Of a stretch of 64,000 nt of DNA, positions 51,366 to 60,910 are shown piece after piece. Made by a program: the position numbers and the translations under genes. Within the stretch, counting starts at the first letter, position 1. The number at the start of each line of letters is the position of its first letter. Source of the DNA: JAGVPT01 sp963772165 (GTDB taxonomy: Bacteria; Bacteroidota; Ignavibacteria; UBA10030; UBA8401); assembly GCA_963772165.1 (NCBI GenBank), contig CAVYWA010000014.1, positions 186,001 through 250,000 of the forward strand, in the 5' to 3' direction. Below the pieces are notes generated by a model. It was not told where the DNA came from and did not search any database. It worked only from the letters and a program-made list of their open reading frames with translations.

Positions 51366-52256
51366 ATGTTCATCTTTATTGGAATAGCCGTCGTTATTGC
51401 GGGAGTGATGGGTGGGTTCATGCTGCACGGTGGTCCCCCCGCCGTCCTCTTGCAATGGAGCGAATTCATGATTATCGGCGGTGCTTCGATAGGGTCGTTG
51501 CTCGTTGGAACACCGCTCCCGGTACTCATGCGCGTTCTCGGAAATCTCGCATCGCTTTTCAAAGGCGACCCCTACACAAAAGCCGAGTATTTGAACCTGC
51601 TCAAATCGCAGTTCGAACTTTTCAGTATCGCGCAGCGGGACGGATTGATCAATATTGAAGCTCATATCGAAAAGCCTGAAGAAAGTCCGATTTTTAAGAA
51701 GAATAGTTTCTTCCTCCACAATCATCATGCGTTATCATTCCTCTGCGATTCCATGAAGCTGATGCTGGGCGGCGGCATTGCACCTCACGACCTTGAAGCG
51801 CTTCTCGATGCGGACCTGGAAACTCATCACGAGGAGTCCGGCGCAGGGCCGAACTTAATGTCGAAACTCGGCGATGCGCTACCGGGCCTCGGCATCGTGG
51901 CGGCAGTCCTCGGCATCGTGATTACGATGCAGGCGATCGACGGCCCCCCCGCAGAGGTCGGCGAGAAAGTTGCCGCTGCGCTGGTCGGGACATTCCTCGG
52001 TATTTTGACGTCGTACGGGTTCGTCCAGCCGCTGGCGAACCACATGGAAATTCTTAACCAGTCGGAGGCGCGGTATTTTGAGTGCATCAAAACCGGCGTC
52101 GTCGCTTTCGCGAAAGGGAATGCACCCACGGTCGTGGTTGAATTTTCGCGGCGCGTGATCTTCAACGAAGTCCGCCCGTCGTTCACCGAGCTTGAATCTG
52201 CAATCAAAGAGCTACGCTCGTCTGCTTCACAGTCAACACAACAGGCCGCCGCATGA
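51366..52256 (+). CDS. motA: Flagellar stator protein MotA (second pair)
   Basis: A 296-residue MotA of the longer, proteobacterial-like type: FIFIGIAVVIAGVMGGFMLH, FMIIGGASIGSLLVGTPLPV, a cytoplasmic part with HEIEKPEESP-like sequence, and LPGLGIVAAVLGIVITMQAI. It is clearly different from the first MotA, so the pairs are not a recent duplication. A 60-base gap separates it from csrA. It overlaps its motB by four bases. Confidence 0.94.
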   Translation: MFIFIGIAVVIAGVMGGFMLHGGPPAVLLQWSEFMIIGGASIGSLLVGTPLPVLMRVLGNLASLFKGDPYTKAEYLNLLKSQFELFSIAQRDGLINIEAHIEKPEESPIFKKNSFFLHNHHALSFLCDSMKLMLGGGIAPHDLEALLDADLETHHEESGAGPNLMSKLGDALPGLGIVAAVLGIVITMQAIDGPPAEVGEKVAAALVGTFLGILTSYGFVQPLANHMEILNQSEARYFECIKTGVVAFAKGNAPTVVVEFSRRVIFNEVRPSFTELESAIKELRSSASQSTQQAAA

Positions 52257-53035
52257 ATCATCCCGGCAGCGACGTTCCTATTCGGATCGTAAAAAAGAAA
52301 GTCGGGCACGGCGGGCACCACGGCGGTGCATGGAAAGTTGCGTACGCCGATTTCGTCACCGCGATGATGGCGCTGTTCATTGTTTTGTGGATCGTGGGTC
52401 AGAGCAAGCAGGTAAAGCAGTTTGTCGCAAATTATTTCAAAGACCCCGGCGCTTTTTTTGAAAGCACAAAGGGGGGAGGGATGTTTCAAGGTTCCAATCT
52501 TGTCGGGAAGGAACAAGTTCTCGACGAGTACCTCAAGAGAGATGAGGAAAAACTAAAAGAAATGACCGAGAGCATTCTCAAAAACCTGGGGAAAGATGCT
52601 TCGCTTTCAAATCTGATCGACCAGATCAAGGTCGATACGGTGGAAGAAGGGATGCGCATCGAATTGCTGGAAGCGACTAAGGCCTATTTCTTCGACGTCG
52701 GGACCGCAACGCTTAAACCCGAAGCGATACGTGTTCTCACCATCATCGCGAAGGAAGTCGGGAAACTTCCGAATAAAGTGATTATTGATGGCCATACCGA
52801 CAGCCGCCCTTATTCTCGCGCGGATGGGTATACAAATTTTGAATTGAGCGCCGACCGTGCAAACAGCGCGCGGAGAATTCTCGTTGTGAACGGCTTGAAA
52901 GAGCATCAGATCGACGAGGTGCGCGGCTATGCCGATTCGCGCTTGAGAAATGCGAAAGACCCGTACGACGTCACCAACCGAAGGATCAGCATTATTATAG
53001 AATGGCAGGATGGGAAGCAGCATGGGAAGAAGTGA
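52253..53035 (+). CDS. motB: Flagellar stator protein MotB (second pair)
   Basis: A 260-residue MotB. The N-terminal basic/His-rich part (RIVKKKVGHGGHHGGAWKVA) and the helix AYADFVTAMMALFIVLWIV with ion-binding D33 are typical of the MotB type known in enterobacteria. The OmpA-like domain has VIIDGHTDSRPY, FELSADRANSARRILV and VTNRRISIIIEWQ. It overlaps the following response regulator gene. Together with its MotA it may make a second, differently energised or conditionally used stator. Confidence 0.95.
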   Translation: MNHPGSDVPIRIVKKKVGHGGHHGGAWKVAYADFVTAMMALFIVLWIVGQSKQVKQFVANYFKDPGAFFESTKGGGMFQGSNLVGKEQVLDEYLKRDEEKLKEMTESILKNLGKDASLSNLIDQIKVDTVEEGMRIELLEATKAYFFDVGTATLKPEAIRVLTIIAKEVGKLPNKVIIDGHTDSRPYSRADGYTNFELSADRANSARRILVVNGLKEHQIDEVRGYADSRLRNAKDPYDVTNRRISIIIEWQDGKQHGKK

Positions 53036-54224
53036 AAAAGTGAAGATCCTGCTCGTCGAAGACGACCCGGCGCAGGTCAGAATAGCTTCGTACATTCTGA
53101 GGAAAAAAGAGTTGTACGAGGTGATCACAGCGGAGGATGCATCGTCTGCTTTCGCCGTGGTCGAGGACAAGAACCCCGCTCTTGTCATCAGCGATTACCA
53201 CCTTCCGGGAGAGGATGGTCTTGTCCTTTGCCAAAAGATCAAGAATCACCCGAAATTGCGGAATACGATGTTCATGCTCCTGACTGCAGAGTCGGGCCTG
53301 GGACAGAAGATTAAGGCCCTTGAACTCGGAGCCGATGATTTTATTTCAAAGCCGTATAATGAGAACGAATTTCTCACGCGGGTCCAGGTCCTTTTGCGGA
53401 TCAAACATCTGCAGGATGAATTGCAGCGCGACACCGATGAGTTGCGGGAGGCGAACAAAACTCTTCACAATCATTTTGCCGGGATCGTTGGCCTTCTCGC
53501 TAAATTGATCACGCTTCGTGTTCCCAACGCCTCCTCGAACGCCGAAAAAGCAGCCAGAATGAGCAGGTGGATGGGCGAGCGATTGCATCTGGAAGGCCAG
53601 GAATTGCAAGCCCTTGAACTGGTTGCCAGGCTTCACGAAATCGGCAAGATCACATTTCCCGATACGTTGTTCAAACATCATCCTCACCAATTGGCCGAAG
53701 AAGAATGGAACAGATTTCTTGAATTCCCATTGCTTGGAGAAACGCTCCTTCAAGGCATTCCGGAGTTGCAGCAAATTGGAACGCTGCTTCGCCATCAGCT
53801 TGAGAACTATGATGGCTCGGGCTTTCCCGACAAGCTGATGGGTGAAGAAATCCATTTATCCTGCAGGATCTTACGGGCGGTAAACTATTTGGAACAAGCG
53901 ACGCGTGCCGACGTGACCAGCCCCGAAGGCCAGTTTGACAGCCTGTCCAAAGCCCGGGGTACAACGCTTGACCCTCACGTCGCCCAGCTCCTCCGGGAGT
54001 ATCTGCAGGTTACACGCGAGCCGTCATGGCTGGAGGGGAAAGAAGAAATTTCTATCTTCGGCCTGAGCGAAGGGATGGTCATCGCTTCGGACATCTGTAC
54101 GGGGAGCGGCACAAAATTGCTGCCGAAGGAAACAAAAATTACCCAGCCCTTTATAGCGCGTATTCTGGCACAGCATCATTTCGATCCCATCATCAACAGC
54201 ATTTACATTTACAAAGCGAGGTAG
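53022..54224 (+). CDS. Response regulator with a degenerate HD-GYP output domain
   Basis: A 400-residue protein. The receiver domain has ED at 13-14, D58 (VISDYHLPGEDG) and K110, so it should be phosphorylated. The output domain has the shape of an HD-GYP c-di-GMP phosphodiesterase, but key residues differ: LHEIGK (H205, E206) instead of HD, RHQLENYDGSGFP (257-269) instead of HHE..DGxGYP, and AVNYLEQATR where the metal-binding Asp is usual. It probably binds rather than hydrolyses, or is inactive. ATG 53022 lies inside the end of motB; ATG 53010 is four codons upstream. It ends the flagellar block. Confidence 0.83.
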   Translation: MGRSEKVKILLVEDDPAQVRIASYILRKKELYEVITAEDASSAFAVVEDKNPALVISDYHLPGEDGLVLCQKIKNHPKLRNTMFMLLTAESGLGQKIKALELGADDFISKPYNENEFLTRVQVLLRIKHLQDELQRDTDELREANKTLHNHFAGIVGLLAKLITLRVPNASSNAEKAARMSRWMGERLHLEGQELQALELVARLHEIGKITFPDTLFKHHPHQLAEEEWNRFLEFPLLGETLLQGIPELQQIGTLLRHQLENYDGSGFPDKLMGEEIHLSCRILRAVNYLEQATRADVTSPEGQFDSLSKARGTTLDPHVAQLLREYLQVTREPSWLEGKEEISIFGLSEGMVIASDICTGSGTKLLPKETKITQPFIARILAQHHFDPIINSIYIYKAR

Positions 54225-54612
54225 CGTTTTTTCAGCCGCGCTTTCTTGCCGTCTTCAACATGATTCCGCTACAAGAACTCTTTAGTTCGCTTGCGTGACC
54301 AATTTCCACTTTTATAAATAATGAGGTGAGCGGTGAAGACCGTTCGCTCAATGCCATTTTAGTTTTATATCCGTGTTGAGGAAGCAATTCCCCCAACTAA
54401 ACAACGATCGATCGGTATGCAGTGCCTGCTTACTGTAACGCCACTACCATTTGTGATTCGTTCCTGTTTTCTTTACATTTCTGCGCACACGGGGCATGGC
54501 AAAATAGGAAAGACGCCATTCAAGGGAACGGTTACTTCTCCTAAAAACTCAACTTGTTCCGAGCGTTCTCGTTCGCAAAACGGCTCTTCAAATTACCGCA
54601 CAGAGGTTTGTT
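54225..54612. other. Intergenic region before the TPR-transglutaminase gene
   Basis: No gene is seen in these 388 bases. It contains an imperfect hairpin around 54330-54352 (TGAGCGGT...CGCTCA), without a U-run, and AT-rich stretches near 54310 and 54360 that may hold promoter elements. No consensus promoter or clear terminator could be identified. Confidence 0.5.
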
Positions 54613-57600
54613 ATGACCTTTCGGAATTTACTTCTCATCCTGCTATTTTTTGCGGCCGGCTCGCAATTGGGAAGAGCAACAACTGTATCCGATACGCTTG
54701 TCAACTCGGGATGGGAGGCCTGGCAGGTTCCGGATTACGCTCTGGCTGAAAAGCAATTTCATGCGGCCGTTGATGCTGATCCGGGGGATCCGCGTGGATA
54801 CATATGCCTTGCTCTCCTGCAAAACTCTCGTGAAAAATATCCGCAATGCTGGGACGCGCTTCAGAAGCTCTCAAGCAAAGAACCCAACATTGATCCATAC
54901 CTTTTCTCTTTTTGGCAGACAATACGCTTTAGGCTGAGGGATGATTTCAAGGAGGCGGGCCTTCTGGTTTACCTCGAAAAGCTTTCGAATGCCGACGACG
55001 ATCGCGGAACGCTCCCGGCGCAGGCTTCAGAAGCCCTTGAAGATTATTATCACGAGCGACATGAGCTGCACACGGCGGACACCTATCATCTCAAAATAAA
55101 CGCAATCAGTGATTGGATGCTTATCGGGCCGTTTGAGAACTTGTCGGCGTCGGGATATGATAAGGTGTACCCTCCCGAGACGGAGTTTAATGCCGCAGCG
55201 ACCTACGAAGGCAAGGGCGGAGTTCCAACCGCGTGGTTCCCGATCGCATCTCCGGTGCCCAATACCTGGGTCGATTTCACCAGACATTTTGCGTACTCGC
55301 AATCGATCTTTTATGCAAACACGTTCGTCTATTCCCCGGCAAAGAGAAGTGTGTACCTCCGTGTCGGCACGTCAGGATCCCTTCGGACTTTTCTGAACGA
55401 TGAGTTGGTCCTCGAATATTTCGATGAAAACAACAATGACCTCGACACCTACATCGTCGCGACGGAATTGCAGCAGGGATGGAACCGTGTTCTCATTAAG
55501 TGCGGGTACTCGGAAATTGACAAGTGCAATTTCCTTGTGCGGATTACCGATGAGCATGGCAAAAGCATTGAAGGGCTTCGCGTTTCTACTGCCATGCAGC
55601 AATATTCTCACAAACCGTCAGCACCGGTGACATTGCTGGAGAACCCGTTTGAATCATTTTTTAAGAGTCAATTGGATCTGTATCCCGACCGTCCGGAAAA
55701 TTATGCTCTCCTTGCGCAATTTTATCTTCGCGACGACAAAGCCCCTCAGGCTGAACCCATCTTACGTGCCGCGATGAAGCGGTGGCCGCGCTGCCCCTTG
55801 TTTTACACGTTGATGATGGAAGCATATCAACGTGGGAAAAAAGCCGATGAGATCGAAGAACTGGCGGGCAAGCTTTCAGGGATTGACAGCCAGCTGCCGC
55901 AAGTGATCAACTACCGCATCGAAGAAGCGCTTCGCAACGAGGAATTTCAAAAAGTGGAGAACCTGCTGACGCAGCTCAAAAGCCATGATTACAACCCTGA
56001 ATATATCTACCAGATCGAGATGGGGCTGTTAGGAAAGCAAAAAGAGGTCGATAAGCTGGTGACACTTGTCGCAGAGGCTCACGCAAAATACCCTTTGAAC
56101 TGGGATTTTGCAAATTTCCAGGCGTTGATCGAGTCGGAAATTCATCACGACCCCGAAAAGGCCGCCGAAGTTGTGAACGATTTTCTGAAAGGGTCTTACG
56201 GGCTTACTCAGCTTTCTGAGGAAGCGAGTTATTACCTCAAAGCCGGCAAGTTCAACAAATGGGAAGCAGCCATGAAGGAAGCCCTTGCACTCTCGCCGAC
56301 GACGACAGGGTATGTTTATTCTATGGGCCTTGTCTATCAACTCGCAAAGGATTATCCGAAAGCTGAGGAAGCATTTCGCCATGCGCTCGCTCTATGTCCT
56401 AATAGCTCGGTCTATTGGTCGAAACTTGCAGAAGTGTACAAGTCGACCGGGCGGACCGATGAAGCCAAGTCCGCATACCGCTCCGCGTTGAGATTCAATC
56501 CCCGAGATTTTGCTTCGCGTGAGGCGTTGCGCGAACTGGAAGGCAAGGAGCCGATTTTCTCCGCGTTTACTTCGCTTGTTGTCGATAGCCTCGTCCATGC
56601 TGCCCCGGACAAAAAAGACTATGAAAACGACGATGCCGTCATCCTGCTCGACGATACCAAGCGAGTGGTGTACGAGCAGGGCGCTTCGATGGTAACAAAT
56701 GAGGTACTCGTCAAAGCGTTTACCACGAGAGGAATCGACGCGTGGAAGCAGTACAACATCGGCTACAATGGATACACTGAAGAGTTGACCGTCGAGAAAG
56801 CCGTGACAATCAAGGGGGATGGCACAGAAGTGAAAGCCGATATCAGCAATGGGGAGGTTGTCTTTAAATCGCTCGAACCGAACGATTGTCTCTATCTGAA
56901 ATGGAAGGTGAAGAACTATTACAGCGGCATGCTTGCAAAACATTTCTGGGATACGCACTATTTCAACGGATTCTTTCCTATTCGCATAAACAGGTATTCG
57001 TTGATGGTACCGAAAGATGTACCATTCACACATCAAGCGCAGTTTATGCAGGATGAGCCGGCGGTTCGGCAGACGGATGAAGCCGTGATCTACGAGTGGC
57101 AGGAGAAAAACGAACCCTCGATCCGCTATGAAAAGGGGATGCCGGGGCTCGCAGACGTTGGAAAGATATTATTTGTCTCAAGCGTTCCGTCGTGGGGTTA
57201 CATTGCCAGCTGGTATTCGGACTTGGCTCGGACGAAGACACGGGCAACGTCTGAAATAAAAGAGCAGGTTGCCGGTCTCTTTGATGGAAAGAAGGAAATG
57301 GCGGATGAGGAGAAAGTAAAAATCGTCTATGACTTCATCACCGAAAACATCCACTACAGCAGCGTCTCATTCAGACAATCAGCTTACGTCCCCCAGCGTG
57401 CGCGTGATGTCTTGGTCCAGCGCTTGGGCGACTGCAAGGATATGGCAACGCTGTGTATTGCCATGTTGAGCGAGCTCGGGATTAAAGCGCATTATGTTCT
57501 CGTCAATACATGGGATAACGGGTTCGATCGGAATATTCTCCCCGGCGTCGAGTTCAATCATTGTATCGTCGGCGTTGAACTGAAAAGTGGGGTCAAATAT

Positions 57601-58374
57601 ATTGACCTTACCGCATCGGATTTTCCCATGGGGAGTATCCCGCCGATCGTCAATGGAGCTTTTGCTCTCGCAGTCGAGGAGAGCACGAATGCCTCAATGC
57701 ATCTCGCACTGGGGCAATTTTATCCCAACAACCTCACCAGGACAAGCGCTGCGTCGCTCAACGACGACAACAGCATGTCGTTCGTGAGCATATCGCGGCG
57801 CACCGGCGCGGTGGGCGCTGGCATGCGGTATCGCTACAGGGGCAAAAGCAAAGCGGAATGCAACAAGACACTGACGGAGATTATCAGCAATGATTACCCG
57901 AACATTGAGGTGAAGGATATCACCATCAAAGATATCGACCGGCTGGATTCGGTCCTTGAAGACAGGCAGGAGTTTAATGTGCCGCAGTTCATTTCCGAAG
58001 TCGGATCGTTCAAATTAATTCATATCCCGTGGACTGATAAGCTGTCGCCGACCGAAGCGCTCTCATATGAGTCCCGCACGTATCCTTATATTCTGTTCGT
58101 CGGGACGGATTCGCTTGCAGAAACTCTGCACGTTCGACTTCCGGCAGGATATACATTGCAGGAAGTTCCCAATTCTGTATCATTAGCATGTCCAATCGGG
58201 ACGTATAGCGTCGAATACAAACTTGCAAAGGGGGAGTTCATTGGCACGCGTGTCTTTGTGTACAATAAATCGATCGTGAACCCCGACGAATACCAGGCAT
58301 ACAAAAAATTTTACAACGACGCGTTGAAGGAAGACGACCGCCAGTTACTTTTGGTGAAAGTGAAGCAGGAGTAG
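54613..58374 (+). CDS. Large TPR - DUF3857 - transglutaminase-like protein
   Basis: A 1253-residue exported protein. It has a signal peptide at 1-23 (FRNLLLILLFFAAGSQLGRA), scattered TPR repeats (YALAEKQFHAAVDADPGDPR near 44, DYPKAEEAFRHALALCPNSS near 580, GRTDEAKSAYRSALRFNPRD near 617), a DUF3857 domain at about 665-850 and a transglutaminase fold at about 895-1000. The possible catalytic triad is C941 (LGDCKDMATL), H983 (FNHCIVGV) and D998 (YIDLTASD). Such proteins are common in Bacteroidota-related phyla, probably periplasmic; substrates are unknown. A beta-sandwich-like region at 170-330 precedes the TPRs. It stands alone with its own leader. Confidence 0.8.
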   Translation: MTFRNLLLILLFFAAGSQLGRATTVSDTLVNSGWEAWQVPDYALAEKQFHAAVDADPGDPRGYICLALLQNSREKYPQCWDALQKLSSKEPNIDPYLFSFWQTIRFRLRDDFKEAGLLVYLEKLSNADDDRGTLPAQASEALEDYYHERHELHTADTYHLKINAISDWMLIGPFENLSASGYDKVYPPETEFNAAATYEGKGGVPTAWFPIASPVPNTWVDFTRHFAYSQSIFYANTFVYSPAKRSVYLRVGTSGSLRTFLNDELVLEYFDENNNDLDTYIVATELQQGWNRVLIKCGYSEIDKCNFLVRITDEHGKSIEGLRVSTAMQQYSHKPSAPVTLLENPFESFFKSQLDLYPDRPENYALLAQFYLRDDKAPQAEPILRAAMKRWPRCPLFYTLMMEAYQRGKKADEIEELAGKLSGIDSQLPQVINYRIEEALRNEEFQKVENLLTQLKSHDYNPEYIYQIEMGLLGKQKEVDKLVTLVAEAHAKYPLNWDFANFQALIESEIHHDPEKAAEVVNDFLKGSYGLTQLSEEASYYLKAGKFNKWEAAMKEALALSPTTTGYVYSMGLVYQLAKDYPKAEEAFRHALALCPNSSVYWSKLAEVYKSTGRTDEAKSAYRSALRFNPRDFASREALRELEGKEPIFSAFTSLVVDSLVHAAPDKKDYENDDAVILLDDTKRVVYEQGASMVTNEVLVKAFTTRGIDAWKQYNIGYNGYTEELTVEKAVTIKGDGTEVKADISNGEVVFKSLEPNDCLYLKWKVKNYYSGMLAKHFWDTHYFNGFFPIRINRYSLMVPKDVPFTHQAQFMQDEPAVRQTDEAVIYEWQEKNEPSIRYEKGMPGLADVGKILFVSSVPSWGYIASWYSDLARTKTRATSEIKEQVAGLFDGKKEMADEEKVKIVYDFITENIHYSSVSFRQSAYVPQRARDVLVQRLGDCKDMATLCIAMLSELGIKAHYVLVNTWDNGFDRNILPGVEFNHCIVGVELKSGVKYIDLTASDFPMGSIPPIVNGAFALAVEESTNASMHLALGQFYPNNLTRTSAASLNDDNSMSFVSISRRTGAVGAGMRYRYRGKSKAECNKTLTEIISNDYPNIEVKDITIKDIDRLDSVLEDRQEFNVPQFISEVGSFKLIHIPWTDKLSPTEALSYESRTYPYILFVGTDSLAETLHVRLPAGYTLQEVPNSVSLACPIGTYSVEYKLAKGEFIGTRVFVYNKSIVNPDEYQAYKKFYNDALKEDDRQLLLVKVKQE

Positions 58375-58503
58375 AGCCTGCAAATTCAGCTCGACGGGAG
58401 TGGTGCAGTGGATGTGTTGACGGTTAATGTCAGCCTCCGTCGTTCTCCGGCAGGGAAAGGTTAGCTCCGGTCCGTTCGGATGGAAAATATCATTGGAGGA
58501 ATT

Positions 58504-58782
58504 ATGAGTTCTATTCTCATTCAGTTATGTCCGTTGTGCGGCAAAGCTTCCGAAGCCGAGTTCGTCGATTCTTCACAGCGGAAGCACATCAAATGCAAGA
58601 CTTGCAATGAGTTTGTCATCACACCGGATGCTGAAAAACATCCTCGTATGTCATATTCCGATGTACACAAAGAATTGTCTGCAATCGCGAAGAGCAGTTC
58701 GGGAAATCAAATTCTCGATATTTCCGTTAGAGGTAGTGCACTCTATTCGGCACATGTCCCTCGGTCAAGCGTTGTTCGCTAG
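58504..58782 (+). CDS. Small zinc-ribbon protein of unknown function
   Basis: A 92-residue protein with CPLCGK near residue 9 and CKTCNE near residue 32, four cysteines that probably bind one zinc. The rest is polar and Ser/Lys-rich. The ATG at 58504 has GGAGGA five bases upstream, a clear ribosome site, so it was preferred to the start at 58480. No family is recognised. It is 130 bases after the TPR gene. Confidence 0.6.
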   Translation: MSSILIQLCPLCGKASEAEFVDSSQRKHIKCKTCNEFVITPDAEKHPRMSYSDVHKELSAIAKSSSGNQILDISVRGSALYSAHVPRSSVVR

Positions 58783-58832
58783 ATTTAATACCCTTCGAAG
58801 CTGAACCGATCTCTCATGCCAAACAAGTGAAA

Positions 58833-58852
58833 GTCCGGCAAAAGCGTCGGAC
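58833..58852 (-). terminator. Possible terminator of the minus-strand group
   Basis: On the minus strand a 5-bp stem (GTCCG/CGGAC, extendable inside) is followed by TTTCACTTG, 110 bases after the hybrid kinase stop codon. A second hairpin, GCGCTG/CAGCGC, lies nearer the gene at about 58882-58903. Either may end transcription; both are weak. Confidence 0.3.
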
Positions 58853-58962
58853 AAACCGAGAAAGGTTACCGCGCGAGTGGCGCTGTATTAGGTGGCAGCG
58901 CGCAGCATTCTTGTTTGAGGAACAAGGGGGTACATCGCAAATTGAATCGAGAATAAATCGCG

Positions 58963-60678
58963 TCAGTTTAATGACATCGAATCCCCGACCAATTTTCCTT
59001 CCGGAGTATTCCCCTGAAGAATAGAGCTAATTTTCCCGGAAAGGTCGCGTGCGTCGAACGGTTTCCGAATGAGCCCCAACGCCCCCTCATCGATGACATT
59101 TTTGAATTTCTCATTATCGGTGAACCCGCTTGCAAAAAGAACTTTCACCGTGCGGTCGATTGCTTTTAGTTCTCGAAAGGTCTGCCTTCCGTCCATACCA
59201 GGCATTGCCATATCGAGCAGCACTAAGTCAATTTCCGCATGTTTCGCTCGATAAATATCGACGGCTCGGAACCCGCTAACGGCAACGAGAACTCGGTATC
59301 CCATGCTGTCCAACAGTTCGGCGTTGGGTTCCAGCAATAATTCTTCATCATCGACAAGAAGAATGGTCCCATTTCCTTTGATCATTTGACCCTCCGTAAA
59401 GGTTCTCTCAAATGTAGCCTCGCTTTTGTCAGACGGTTTTAAATAGATGTGAAACACCGTGCCCTGCCCGATCTCGCTGTAGACTTGGATTGTTCCGCCG
59501 TGCCGTTGAACAATTCCATGAACGACGGAAAGGCCGAGACCGGTTCCCTTTCCCACTTTCTTTGTCGTGAAGAAGGGGTCAAAGATGCGTTGCAGATCTT
59601 CTTGTTTTATCCCGCACCCTGTATCCCGTACCGCAAGTCGGAGATAGGACCCCGGAGCAAAAAGAGGATGTTGTTTACAGTAGGGCCAGTCCAGCACTAC
59701 GCTTTCCGTTGAGATAGTGAGTGTGCCGCCGTCGGGCATCGCATCTCGTGCGTTGATCGCGAGGTTCATGATCACTTGCTGCAACTGCGTCTCGTCGGCT
59801 TCGATAGGAGAAAGATTTTCATCAAGCTCGAGGGCAACAGTGATATTCTTCCCGATCGAACGTTCCAGAATACGGAGCATATCACGGACGATTTTGTTGA
59901 GGGAAGTGCATCGCACATCAATGACATTTTTTTGCGAGAATTGCAGCAGTTGTTTTATCAGATCTGCCGACCGGTCAATAGCACTTCCGGTCATTTCACA
60001 ATACTTTACAAGCGGCGAACCTGTCGGGAGCTTCGATTTCAAAAGATACGTGCTTGATTCAATGACCGCGAGCATGTTGTTGAAGTCATGGGCAACGCCG
60101 GCTGCAAGAGTTCCAATGCTTGCCATCTTTTCCGAATGGAGAAGCTGCTGCTCGGTCCCACGAAGGTTTTTCAGCGCCTCGTTGAGTTGAGAGTTCAGCT
60201 CTTCGAGTTGAGCGCTTTTTTCTTCCAGCCGCCGCAATTGTTGGGTAATGTTCCGTCGCTGGTCGGAGAGCACCTGGGCAATTGAAAGCATGCCGAGGTA
60301 TTTTCCATCCTTTGTAACAACGATGTCTTCATACAGCATGTCTTGTTCTCGTTCCAGTGCCCGTTCAACGACCTCGCTCATTGTACAATGAGAGTCGACG
60401 AACAGAAAATCACGCAGCATCAAAGCAGTGACCGGCCGCTTCTGGTAGACGGCGTAGCCGAACTGCGTTGACAACAAATCGGCAACTCTGCGGTACGAGA
60501 GAAAGCCGATCGGCGAACCGGCCTCGGTGACAACAAGCGACTTGCTTTTGTACTGCCCGAAAAGGCTTTGAAGCTGTTCACCAAGAAGAGTAGATTCAAC
60601 GGACGGGACACAATGAATGATGTTGTCTAACGATGTGCTTGCACTCAACGTCAATGATTCTTCTGAGATTGTATTCAT
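58963..60678 (-). CDS. CBS-domain hybrid sensor histidine kinase
   Basis: A 571-residue soluble hybrid kinase. Two CBS-like motifs occupy about 40-140 (SKSLVVTEAGSPIGFLSYRR and EDIVVTKDGKYLGMLSIAQV), which often sense adenosine nucleotides. A coiled coil (142-182), HisKA with H197 (GVAHDFNN), HATPase_c (NLAINARDAMP, DTGCGI, GKGTGLGL) and a C-terminal receiver with D489 (LLDMAMPGMDG) follow. The start is the ATG at 60678; a TTG at 60726 adds 16 residues but would overlap a TATACT-like -10 sequence. It lies after the acyltransferase genes in the same direction, 232 bases away. Confidence 0.88.
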   Translation of the reverse strand: MNTISEESLTLSASTSLDNIIHCVPSVESTLLGEQLQSLFGQYKSKSLVVTEAGSPIGFLSYRRVADLLSTQFGYAVYQKRPVTALMLRDFLFVDSHCTMSEVVERALEREQDMLYEDIVVTKDGKYLGMLSIAQVLSDQRRNITQQLRRLEEKSAQLEELNSQLNEALKNLRGTEQQLLHSEKMASIGTLAAGVAHDFNNMLAVIESSTYLLKSKLPTGSPLVKYCEMTGSAIDRSADLIKQLLQFSQKNVIDVRCTSLNKIVRDMLRILERSIGKNITVALELDENLSPIEADETQLQQVIMNLAINARDAMPDGGTLTISTESVVLDWPYCKQHPLFAPGSYLRLAVRDTGCGIKQEDLQRIFDPFFTTKKVGKGTGLGLSVVHGIVQRHGGTIQVYSEIGQGTVFHIYLKPSDKSEATFERTFTEGQMIKGNGTILLVDDEELLLEPNAELLDSMGYRVLVAVSGFRAVDIYRAKHAEIDLVLLDMAMPGMDGRQTFRELKAIDRTVKVLFASGFTDNEKFKNVIDEGALGLIRKPFDARDLSGKISSILQGNTPEGKLVGDSMSLN

Positions 60679-60910
60679 AATCGGGATTTTCAAGATGTTA
60701 AAGACTTCAGTAAAATATCGCACCAAGTATACGGAGACGGTGTTACGACAGTATTACGGGAAGTTGGTTATTTGATAAAAGGTTCATTGGATCCGGCATG
60801 TCGAGTTTTGGAGCATTTATGCGGAACTGAAACAATAGGAGATTGGGAAATTGTTGCGGAGAAACGATCAAGAATTGATAACGATCCTCAAAATCGCTTC
60901 AAAAATGTTC

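Noticed and set aside
58827..59024. A 65-codon plus-strand frame after the zinc-ribbon gene
   Set aside because: Arg-rich, lacks a ribosome site, and covers hairpins and the end of the minus-strand kinase gene.
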